Assembly (NCBI GenBank): GCA_965644295.1
Contig: CBFFRP010000238.1
Span: forward strand, 287,013 to 351,012
Direction of reading: 5' to 3'
DNA: 64,000 bases
From: Paraphysomonas bandaiensis
Taxonomy: Eukaryota; Chrysophyceae
The position numbers and the translations under genes are program-made. Numbering within the stretch: position 1 is the stretch's first letter; each line of letters begins with the position of its first letter. This document shows, in pieces, positions 46,369 through 56,600 of the stretch. Under the pieces are notes generated by a model. The model made no database searches. It was given only the letters and a program-made list of their open reading frames with translations, and was not told where the DNA came from.

Positions 46369-48080
46369 AGACAATAATGTGGTGTCAATGGTGTATGTCA
46401 TGCAAGTTGAAGCAAAAATCTTAAGTAGTAATTACTGAATTCGGCACAAGGATCTTATATTATTACTGACGTTATATTTGAGAGTAGTAGTGACACTAAA
46501 CGATGCTGGCCCGATAAGCTATAAGCAATACACAACATCAATATAGGCATGATTCTAAGTCTCTTCGTATGAGGTCTTACGTCCCTAACAGTCACAAACA
46601 ATCTTCTAGTAGACATATATCACGACCAATAGAATTATATGAATGCATCATAGCTCAAAATAGTTGTGTATCATATGTTAAAAGTTGTAGCAATGCTCTG
46701 TGATCCTTTTATACTTTTAGATTTATATAATATAGTTGCTATATATTGTTCCCTAGCACTGATTTATAATGTTGAGTTTGTCGAAACCTGAACAAACAGA
46801 TGCTGTGGTCTAAGGATTTTGAATTATATCCGTTGGTATCAAGTACTATATAATATATATTTCGTCTAAAAGTGTATATTTTCGGCCTATTATTGGTTCA
46901 ATAGAACCCTAAACCCTCACCACCGGTATATTATTACCCCATTATTAATTGGATAGACAAGAACCAATCACACAATGACAGCTTACCAACTTCTATAAGC
47001 TTTCGATTTTAATAAGTTTGAAATTTTTATATCACGAAATTAAGACACAGTTTAACCATGGGATAAGGAGTATCGTCCCTCGAAAAAACTTTAAAACTCG
47101 TTCATGTTTCAAATTTGTTTCACGGGACAAAATTGTTTTGAATGAAGTGTTATAAATTATATAAGATAAACTGCAACGTAATGACTACATAAGATCGTGA
47201 CTGTCTAAGATAGTAAATTATAGTTTGACTTTGATAAAACTATTCAATATAACATACAAGCTGTAATGGGTGATATCCCCCTTTATAATGTGTAACGTAT
47301 TGTTCTAGAACACGGCTGTAGCATTGACTAGGCATTTGATGGTGACCGAATGTATGTCACCCAATAATTACTTCGCCTTCTGAATATGATCTCTCGTCCA
47401 CATACAAGGGTGGCAACGAAACACGATTTGCTTATCAAACGCCCGTTCTGGTTTCTACCTCCGCACATCGAACATTCACACAGGTCTTTCATCTGACGTA
47501 ATCACGACGAAGGGTCCCAGGAGATTATCTTACACTGATGTAGAAGCCAGAATGAACATTCTGTATGGCAAAAGTAAAAGATGGTAACTACTATCAATAC
47601 ACCCCTATACACAGCTGATATCTAACTGACATCTCATAAACACCTACAATGTAGTAATAAAAGGGACTGCAGCAGGCGGTCTAATAACATAATAATGGGT
47701 CATAGAATACAAAGACATGTTCAGTTGAGTGAGAATGACTGTAGATCTTCGGTTGTTGAGAAGGTTTAACGAGAATGTGATCTTATTCGCTGGTACGAAG
47801 TTTACTACGCACGTGGCTAGATACAGCAGTATATCGAGATATTTACCACAAAAACCCCTTTATTTGGTAATCTGGATACAAATATCGCAAACCAGATATT
47901 AACTAAAAAAATGTACTTTTGTTCAACATACCATACTATCATACGCTGTGTGTGGTATAGTTTAGTTTCAGTGTATGTGGATGCGCCCATAGGGTATAGA
48001 ACTCTCGAGAATTAGCTGATATTGCACTAGCATTGCCATTGACCACTCCCTTTCACAACCATTAATCTATCTGTGCATAA
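46369..48080. other. AT-rich intergenic region
   Basis: A hAT-type right terminus remains at 46741-46761. A more G+C-rich patch at about 47340-47560 holds an approximately 52-codon plus-strand open frame without recognised motifs. Nothing else is identified. Confidence 0.5.
46741..46761. repeat. solitary hAT-type terminal repeat
   Basis: ATATATTGTTCCCTAGCACTG closely matches the right terminus of the elements at 14208 and 42091. No partner end is found nearby, so it is a remnant. Confidence 0.55.
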
Positions 48081-48719
48081 ATGAAAAGCAATCCTATTGC
48101 AAAACTATGCTATTTAACTGTCATTCTTTGCTTGGAATTGTGCATCTCTCATAGTGATCAGTCTTGCCCCCCAACTCATACGTTAGCTCAAAATCCCAAT
48201 GGTGAAGTTATCTCAAATGGGTGTTCGAAGCCATCATTTATTACAGTTGAGGGAGAGGAAGATTTTACCTATTGCTGCGATCGACATGACGCATGCTATG
48301 CTATGTGCCAGGCACCGAAGTCCTATTGTGATGATGACTTCAAGAAATGCATGCATCAGCTGTGTGATAGCAAGTTTGGTACTTCTCCCAACTGCAAGTC
48401 TGCAGCTAATACTTATGCAATGGGAACTGGCATTTTTGGCCAACAAGGCTACATAGAATCCCAAAATGAACATTGCATGTGTGTGCCCGTAGACGACGTG
48501 GTGGATCACTACACAAATATAGTAAGAAATTTTTATTCGTCGTATGCTCCTGATAAAGCTGACAACGTTGATGCTATCATGTCAAAGTATATATCGGGAG
48601 AAAAGCAGCCCACAAAGCTATATAGACTGTACTACGGCCTTCATAAGAAGTACGATAATGCAATTCACCATACAGACGGGCGTCGTAAAATGCAAAACAT
48701 TCCCAAACCGGAGTTATAA
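48081..48719 (+). CDS. secreted phospholipase A2, group XII-like
   Basis: A single exon encodes 212 aa with a clear signal peptide (residues 1-25). The active-site motif is CCDRHDACYAMC with catalytic His69 and its partner Asp70. Upstream, NGCSKPSF takes the place of the canonical calcium loop, as in group XII enzymes, which also have an atypical loop. The cysteine spacing (CDDDFKKCMHQLC, then NEHCMCVP) matches group XII. It should hydrolyse the sn-2 ester of phospholipids outside the cell or in vesicles, although some group XII members have little activity. The C-terminal 75 residues lack a known domain. Confidence 0.82.
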   Translation: MKSNPIAKLCYLTVILCLELCISHSDQSCPPTHTLAQNPNGEVISNGCSKPSFITVEGEEDFTYCCDRHDACYAMCQAPKSYCDDDFKKCMHQLCDSKFGTSPNCKSAANTYAMGTGIFGQQGYIESQNEHCMCVPVDDVVDHYTNIVRNFYSSYAPDKADNVDAIMSKYISGEKQPTKLYRLYYGLHKKYDNAIHHTDGRRKMQNIPKPEL

Positions 48720-49513
48720 AATATAGATTGGCGTGGTATACTTGGAGCAACATGCTAGAGAAATAGAACTGTGGCTACGTAGAATTTATATAACAAGTGC
48801 AGTATTGATGTTGTATAGTGGCAAGTAAGCGGAGCCACTTCTGTTGCATTATAGATAATACTATTAACCAGTGCGCCCTTATATCCACTGCATTTTTTAC
48901 ATCGAATGCGTATATTTTTGTATCTTAAGCAAGATGTTGAAAAAATGGAATTAATTGATTGAAATATAGAATATAGCCAATGGAAATAGACGGCAAAAAG
49001 TAGTAAGGACAGAGGAACTAAGCGCTGGAAGGGTAGAAAGTAGAAAGAATCATCTACATGAGAATTCCTAATACAGTAGAGTTCCTTCAGAACAGAGTGT
49101 CTCATTACATCGTGTAGTATTCGCATAATAGATCTACAACATGCTTCCTCTGATATGGTTCACCAGTCAATTATTGAAATTGGAACATTGAATCATAATT
49201 GCAACTTGAATCAATTAATTGACAATTAATTGATACGTAGCCCTGTGGTTCACAGATAAACTCTAACTATAAACCTGATTCGATTGTTGTTAGAGATTAG
49301 AGACTAATAGCAACCCCTCTGCTGACACTGGAAATGATATTATAGGCAATAAATGTTCTAATAGAAAAGAACCACAGGTCAAGCAGCAAGCAAGGCACGC
49401 CAATGACAACAAATCATTGGTTTCTCTGGTTTGTGTTGGTTTTTGGTAATTTTATTGGTTATTCGTAAAAGAATATTAAAAGTAGTAACACTAGATAAAT
49501 TATTACAATTGCA

Positions 49514-49834
49514 TTCCATTCATAGCCGAATGTTTGAGTGATACAGAGGACACAAATAAGCGTCACCTGTGTATAGACGTCTTTGGCGAATAAACAGGTA
49601 TCCGGGAATGGGCCCACCTTAAGGGCACCGGGGTGTTGGGCTGCCTACAGACTAGTGTAGTCAAGCAACCGGGATAGTTCACCTTAAGGACAGAGAGCGA
49701 AAGTGGTCGCACCTTGGCGCTTGTGGTGACGCACAAGCAGCTTTCGTAGCGCTAAAATAGTAGCACTAGTTAGTAAAATTGTTTTGCTACATTAGTTCTG
49801 ACTCTTGCACGCCTATAACCAGACATTCACTACT
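49514..49834 (+). repeat. dispersed repeat E, copy 7 (5' truncated)
   Basis: Runs from CCATTCATAGCCGAATGTTTGAG to CGCCTATAACCAGACATTCACTACT. The family blocks CAGGTATCCGGGAATGGGCCCACC and GCTTTCGTAGCGCTAAAATAG are well kept. Confidence 0.8.
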
Positions 49835-50010
49835 CATTATTGCATTATTTCATTCATAATCAACGACATAATTATATATTTGTTACTTGTCAACCACTGA
49901 TCAATTTTCGTATCATGAATCGTCATGATATTTTAGTTTCTCAGTTATAGCTGCATGGTATTTTAACGCAGTCTACAGTTTTATCTTAGAGAAACATACG
50001 TATTCCAACA
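49835..50010 (-). repeat. copia LTR fragment homologous to the LTR at 336
   Basis: Read on the minus strand from 50010, it starts TGTTGGAATACGTATGTTTC and continues with blocks also found at 336-535 in the same order. It abuts repeat E copy 7 with no spacer, so one element inserted into or at the end of the other. No internal copia coding sequence is adjacent. Confidence 0.75.
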
Positions 50011-50484
50011 GATTGTTTACGATACATCATTGCACTTTTACATAGGATTGTAACTGTTGTCTTACACAATCACTTCATGTCCGTTATTCCACATACCATC
50101 TCGCTCTACAGTGTATTTCTGAAGGTATGCAAATACTTTTTAATATGTTTATTTGTAGAACCAAGATCAGTCGTCCAGTTGTAAGCTAACCACAAGGGCA
50201 GAAGTCAATGAAATAACTCTAATTCAATCAATTATCATGGGTCGTGTTCAAGCTTGAAGAGACCGAACGATTCCAGCCCATCACGGAATTCATTTGTAAA
50301 AATGTAGTTGTAAAATGAATATGAAATGGAATACCAATAAATATCAAGAGAAATAAGTAATGCCATAAATTACAATCGGTATTAATCTAGGATGCCTGAT
50401 GCATATAAAATCTAGATTATTAAAGCCGCAGTGTATGTATGTTCAATGCCGGGTATAGTGTGTACTTACAGTTTACTACAAGTT

Positions 50485-53473
50485 TTAGGAAGATCTAACT
50501 CCTAGAGAAGATCTACCGGTAAATAGGTCTGGAGCCCCTTGTCTGACGACGGTACTTCTATCCATAATGGCTACGTAGTCGCACTTAAGGGCAGTCGACA
50601 GATGGCTAGTCGATACGATGACTGTTTGGTCCTGCCGCGTGATGGAACGAATATATTGAATCAAGCGCAATTCCTCAGTTTCAGTCATGTCGCGAGAAGG
50701 TTCCTCCATATACACAATATCTTTGTCAAAGTTAATAAGAAGTCTGCACAGAGCCAATTTCCGCAGAGATTCTACATCTTCCGTTACAGACATTTCAGAA
50801 ATATTATTGCTTAAATTACCTGTTGTGAGCATGTATCTTTCTATAGCGCGTTTATCAATAATTTCATTGGGCCCCAAAGGAAGGGCTGCCATCACCCATT
50901 GAGCCCCACTCACCACACAAGCACGCTTTTGATTTTCAGAGTCATCATGGGATTGAGGAACCCGGAACCCAGCCAGTGCACCTGCCGTTGTTAGGTCATA
51001 TATCTGACATTAACGTAAGAAATAGACACACCAGCTTTCACTGGAAGAGTTGGTTCAGCTATTCGCAAGTGAGATATACGGTCACGAAGATGCTTCGCGT
51101 TCCAGTCTGGCAGTGGTCTCCCGCGAATTCGCACTGCTCCTCTTTGAAGCGTGAGGTTCGATGCGTCGACAAGTAGATCCAACACCGAATTCTTTCCAGA
51201 GTAGGCATTCCCCAGAATTGCCGACACTTTACCAGCTGGAACAGCCATCGAGACATTCTGTATGAAAGTACAGTATTAAAATCTTCAAAACTCATACTCA
51301 TTCATACTAGTACATACACATACTGTAAGTGTCATTCTCATATATGGCCGACATGACAATAGCAATAGCCTCACCCTCAGTCTAACCCTTCCTCCTCCGA
51401 CTGCTGTCACACCATCCAGAATTATTCCACCCAAAGGATCAGGGCCGTCTGAGACATGTCCAATACTATCGTCGACACAATCTCGACCTTTCTCACCATA
51501 CATGAGTTGTGGGACCGCATCATAGACATGATACTTCATAGTAGATAATCTATATCGATCTTGTACATGTTGTAACCACAGGAATAAAGGAAACGCATGC
51601 AATACAACATTCGAAACTACGCCAACCTGTACAACAGACGATGGTCGCAGTCTAACTTCTGAATCAAAACCACCAAATATATTTTTGACTGATGATAACA
51701 CTGTGGGCTTGGATACGGTATCAATTGAGTCTATACAACCTACAGACAACGGGACAAAGCTCGCGATACGAAAACTAAAAACTAACATCAACACCGTAGT
51801 GGTTGCCAACATTCTTAACACCGTGAAACTATCTTGCCGAGACAATACGCTATAAGGAAGTATACTACGAAGTCTGCACCATAAGCCCTTCCGACGATGT
51901 ATAGCACTGCTCTTCAATGACCCATCCCGACTGTCAACAGATAGGCCACGGGCTAAAGCAGAATCAATATCACATATATCATGCCAGGTGCTGTAAATAC
52001 AAGTATCATTTATGTATCAGTGATCAAGACAGACACTTACTCGTCTACTGCATTGATATTAATACCACGAAAGCTACTCCGCTTTTCCCTATCTAAGAGG
52101 AAAATATCCACAACAAGAGAACCTAATGTTGCTGCAGCTAAATACAACGGAGATGTCCTTTCATGCCTCATCCTCCACGCAATCCCCAAATACACAGCAG
52201 ATGACAAAAACCTCAATATGATTCGTCCAACAACAAAAAGGTTTTCAGTCGCCGATTCACTTCTGGAACGCATTAGCTGCAGCTCTTGGCCAGGGAATGA
52301 TTCCGAGAGAAAACGTTTCTCCTGCTCAACGATATGCATCCTAGTGCTAATGACGTGAATTTTCTCCTGCAGGTACGGGACGACAAGAGTATCGAAAAGA
52401 CATTCTAGCCACAACATACTCAGTGCTAAAATGAGTGGAAACGACGCATGTTTGTGCAATTTTAAAATGCTCGATACTGAAAGTTTAATCATATCTAGCC
52501 ACTCTCGCCGGAGAGAAGAAAACGCACCCATCACTCGACTTACGCCATCGTAAAACTCCAACCATTGCTTATTTCTTAACAACGCGGACTTAAACAAAGG
52601 GAAAAGAGAAAATAAAGATGCTGTGAACTTTTTACGTGCATTTGATTCAGTTGGTACGTACAACGGCTGAAAAGATGCTCCCAGACCAGCAGAGCGTTCT
52701 GTGAACTCCACCAGTAACAAGACAAGTATCGGTCGGGCTAGGGCTTGAACAGTACGAATTGCAGACAAAACTAAAATTGCACACGCCTCCAAAATCCGAG
52801 CATTGCGTACCAGTTTACCCACATGTTTAGCTGCTTCATTCAGTCGGGAGGGAACAGGTGACTGCACGTCGCCCACTGCAATAGGTATTTGCGGTTTGGG
52901 ATATGCTAACACACTACGTTTTTCGGGAGGACAAAAACTATTAGAAGAAATGGATCGTGGAATTTGGGTCGACAGTGTCTGAGGACGCGAACTCTCACTT
53001 GTATTAACGTATGGCAACGAATCGGTGTTGTTACATCTGTCACTCTGATTGTATAAGGTCAATTTGGGAATAGGCTCACCAGTAACAGGATGACCCACTC
53101 TTTGTAATGTACGACAACTTGGAGAATTTCTAAAACCCAAGGCAATTTTCGGCATTCTAAAATTGGCTTTATTCAGAGTTGATTGAATTTTAGAAGTCAA
53201 CGATGGCACGCTTCCAGAAAATGCGGTAGAATCGTACTTCCTTTCGTTACGCTGCATACACGAATGTGATGTATGCATCTACACTGAATTATTCATCACT
53301 TACATTTGTTACAGTGGGTAACTTCTCTAACTCGTTGAAATATGTTTTCATAGGGAAAAACCCGTTACTGATATTAGTGGCAGCTGGAACATCTATAGCC
53401 AATATCACTATCATATGCACCATTAGATCGACCTACCGTCAGAAAAATATCCCGCCGCCCACCACGCCTTCAT
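50485..53473 (-). CDS. divergent ABC transporter half-molecule with degenerate nucleotide-binding domain
   Basis: Proposed exons are 53473-53437, 53392-53304, 53251-52041, 51990-51375, 51257-51032 and 50981-50485, about 891 aa. All joins keep phase. The first 600 residues contain two blocks of hydrophobic helices in the style of an ABC membrane domain. One nucleotide-binding domain follows: PAGKVSAILGNAYSGKNSVLD stands for Walker A, SVTEDVESLRKLALCRLL for the signature region, DIVYMEEPS for Walker B, and VIVSTSHLS for the H-loop. Order and spacing match ABCC-type domains. However, Walker A has Asn where Ser/Thr normally follows Lys, the LSGGQ motif is lost, and the Walker B Asp is replaced by Glu. 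ATP hydrolysis may therefore be weak or absent. The 117-nt gap before the last domain may hide a 9-nt microexon. The first two exons are inferred from splice phase only. A decaying gene is an alternative. Confidence 0.65.
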
Positions 53474-54116
53474 TGTCGAATTAGAGAAGGGACCGAATAT
53501 GGTCCCTCGTGAGTCCTTGTAATACATGTGCTCTGAGGTGCAGAGAAGAGCCATGAGAGCAAAGAGAGAGGCCCCGAGACAAGGGCGATTTCGCATATTA
53601 CAGCGGTAGGCTCGTGTGGGCAGAAGAGTGAAAGAGTGCCGGGCTGTGGATTGATACCATTTCGAAATCGTTTATGACAATCACTCATGCAGATAGATGC
53701 ATTGCATACATGTACAGCGGTATCAGTATCTATGTTCCTCTACCGGAAGAGTATAAATTTAAACTCTCCGTACAACACTACCAACCAGTTCTGTTTTTGT
53801 CCATCCCAAAAAAATATTATGCCGACATTTGGCCTTCGAGTAATGGGACAAACAGGATCACACACCCGTGGAAATACAGTATCTTGCACTGTACCGTATA
53901 CCGTATAGTGGTGGTTTTGATATACAGAATTCGTGTATGGAAAAAAATCATTGAAATGGTGCGTGTTTATGTGCCGTAGTTCGGAATCATGATTATAACA
54001 CAACCACATGGAGATTAGAAGTCCATATTCCGCTGCACTGTATAGTGAGTTGTCTATATATAATGATCATACCCGTTTTGTTATATTCTACATCTGGATA
54101 CTAGGAAAGGTGCAGA
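53474..54116. promoter_or_regulatory. shared 5' spacer of the ABC / CK2-beta divergent pair
   Basis: 643 bp between outward-facing starts. Short open frames on both strands have no recognised motif. No repeat is apparent. Confidence 0.35.
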
Positions 54117-55457
54117 ATGACAAGCTCGGAAACATCCCATATGGGAGAAAATTGGATAAGATGGTTCTGTGGCCTGCCTGGAAACCACGTGTTCGCAGAA
54201 GTCGATAAATCATTTATCGAAGATGCTTTTAATATATTTGGTTTAAAACAGTATGTTTTGAATGATTATTCGATAGCCATGTGCCTCATTCTCGACAAAA
54301 AAAGTAAGCTGCTGTCTATAGTGTTGATTTGATTTATGTGTTTTGTCAGCTCCTCCGCTCGACCCTTACGCCGAATTAGGTTATAATAAATCGGCAGCTT
54401 TATTATATGGCATGATTCATGCTCGTTATATATGCACGTTACGTGGTCTAGAAGCCATGGTACGTGGGAATCTTCGCCTGTTTCGTTCTTCACTTTGTTT
54501 GCAGAAAAGAAAATACCTGGAAGGTTATTTTGGAACTTGTCCACGACTCTTGTGCCATGGCCAAAAAGTCATACCGGTAAATACTTCTCATCAGCAGTAT
54601 TCCGTATTTTACTGTTCTATTTCAGATGGGTATGACGGATTTACCTCATCTTGATTGTATGAAGCTCTACTGTCCGAGTTGTCAAGATGTATACTCGTGT
54701 TTGCAATCGCAGAGCCGTAAGTATTACTCCATGAAATTATTCTTATTGGTGTCATGTTAGCGTTTATTCTATATTTGCTCTTCTATTTTTCTTGTTGTTC
54801 TTCGTCAATTCAATATTTTTAGATATTGACGCGGCCTGTTTCGGACCGACTTTTCCACACATGTTTTTTATGACTTTTGAGAACCTGGTACCTGAGGGAT
54901 CCAAAGAAGTGTACGTCCCAAAGATGTACGGATTTAGAGTCCATTCTTCGAGTCCGAGTCTTGCAAGGGCATGTACGTATTTTGTCGAGTCTGCACACTA
55001 ATGTACAATTTGTATATCTCTGCTGCACATGAATGTAGGCTGTATTTGTAATAGTTTTGCCCCAGGTGCTGTTCGAACGACGAATATTCCACCACGGCAT
55101 TCCCATCTGAATTCATCTAGAGTTAGCGTAGATCTTACTTCCTCCACCAATCCTCCACCCAGCGGAGCACAATGGACTGGAGGGCGGGCAAACGGCGGGG
55201 CGCAGGGCAGTGTATCCCAGTCGGACACTGGAGGTAGCTCCTCCCGCACCCGCAAAGGAGTAAAACGTGATCGTTCAGGGCAAGATGGTACTCAAGAGAA
55301 GGAGTGCAATCATAACGCAGCTGAAATGAAGCAGGATATAGGAGAAGATGTAAACAATCATGCAGACAATGGACCGGATGCAAAGCGCAGCAATAATTCA
55401 GCAGATCTAGCAAGTAGCGGTTTCATAAATGAGAACAAACCGCCAAAGCACGGTTAG
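54117..55457 (+). CDS. CSNK2B: casein kinase II regulatory subunit (CK2 beta) with extended C-terminus
   Basis: Exons 54117-54303, 54350-54459, 54505-54576, 54626-54716, 54823-54972 and 55039-55457 encode about 342 aa. Introns are 46, 45, 49, 106 and 66 nt, all in phase. Family hallmarks are GENWIRWFCGLPGNHVFAEV at the N-terminus, YGMIHARYI, the zinc-binding cysteine pairs CPRLLC and YCPSC, and GPTFPHMFFM with YGFRVH. The subunit dimerises through the zinc finger and binds two catalytic CK2 alpha chains, setting substrate choice and stability. The core ends near residue 220. A tail of roughly 120 residues rich in Ser, Asn, Gly and Asp follows, absent from the 215-aa human protein. The last acceptor is uncertain: 55039 and 55066 both keep the frame. 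If the last intron were retained, the protein would end after SLARACTYFVESAH. Confidence 0.94.
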
Positions 55458-56600
55458 CTCCTTAAAATGCATTAGACAAGTATCATATAGTAGGAGTCTC
55501 GCCGTGAAGAGAGATCGATATTATTTTGCTAGTTTTTCTTTTGTTCAACGGACAGCACGAAGTATGTTTTACATTTATCTAAATTTGCATGTGAAACTAC
55601 TATCGTAGATCATAGGGTTAGTTGTAGTAGCGAGTGGACAGATTCAGGCCTATATTAATATAGTCTCCCAATTTTGTCTCGAAAAGAGTTTTTTTTAACC
55701 TGAATTGGGTTCAACAAAACGCTCAAATGAGCACCGGGCTAATATAGATTATATAGATATACCACTAATAAAGAATTGATCTTAGTGATGGTAAAACAAT
55801 GTTGTGATTATTAGAACGTAAGCGATAAACACAGTAAAGTGAGAAATGTAAATAACAATATAATGCATAACTATCATACACAACGGAATAGTTAGCAGTG
55901 TAACTGATAATGACGATCGTTATGATGACGATCGTTATGATGACGATCATGTATCTTCAACAGCTACTCTCTCTAATTCAGTTCATGATATATATTTCAT
56001 TGAACATTATATCTCGCAGATACTATCTTATTTATATTAAGCTGAATCCTAATACGCCCCCTCAATGAAATAATAGAGGGGAGTAAAATAAAATATGAAA
56101 TAATAAACTATACACACTGATGAGAGTAAAACACAGAGAAATAAGATTTAAGCTTATTAGTAAAACAATGTTGTGATTATTAGAGTGTAAGTAATGAACA
56201 CGATAGAGTGAAAATTATGAATAACAATATAGAACGTACTATCATGCACAACGGAATAGTTAGAAGTGTAACTGATAATGACGACGTTATGATGACGATC
56301 ACGTATCTTCGACAGATACTCTCTCTAATTCAGTTCATGGTATATTTCATTGAACATTATAACTCACAGATACAACCATGTATTAAGCTGAATCCTAATA
56401 CGCCCCCTCAATGAAATAATCAGTGAATCGTAGATAATAGAGAGAATATGAACTTATGCACACTGAGAGTAAAAACCAGAGTAGCAGTCACTAGTCAATA
56501 ATAAGCGAACTGCAGAGATGCCATATTGTGAGACCATCCTTCTAGTCCAGCATCATGTATTGAATAAAAGTAAAAAAAAATGGTAAAAACTCCGTGTAAC
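55458..56600. other. spacer and 3' flank of the copia element
   Basis: Left of 55790 no feature is seen. From about 55790 to 56520 a tandem duplication lies downstream of the copia coding region. Confidence 0.5.
55790..56520. repeat. tandem duplication of about 370 bp at the copia 3' end
   Basis: The block AAAACAATGTTGTGATTATTAGA ... CTGAATCCTAATACGCCCCCTCAATGAAATAAT occurs at 55794-56075 and again at 56162-56425, with similar sequence continuing after each. On the minus strand each copy starts with ATTGAGGGGGCGTATTAGG, which resembles a copia polypurine tract followed by an LTR start. The array may be the 3' LTR region duplicated, but LTR limits are not proven because no 5' LTR is found. 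A small ATGACGATCGTT repeat lies inside the first copy. Confidence 0.7.

Larger units (their letters stand above)
48720..50484. other. gene-free region with E copy and LTR fragment
   Basis: Contains E copy 7 (49514-49834) and the copia LTR fragment (49835-50010). The parts at 48720-49500 and 50011-50484 are AT-rich with no credible gene. Confidence 0.5.

Noticed and set aside
47370-47525. Approximately 52-codon plus-strand frame in a G+C-richer patch
   Set aside because: Too short, no start context or splice partner, no confident family.
53279-53303. ABC gene starting at the ATG at 53276-53278
   Set aside because: Using the acceptor at 53252 instead gives a 52-nt intron and two upstream exons in phase; a start at 53278 remains a fallback.
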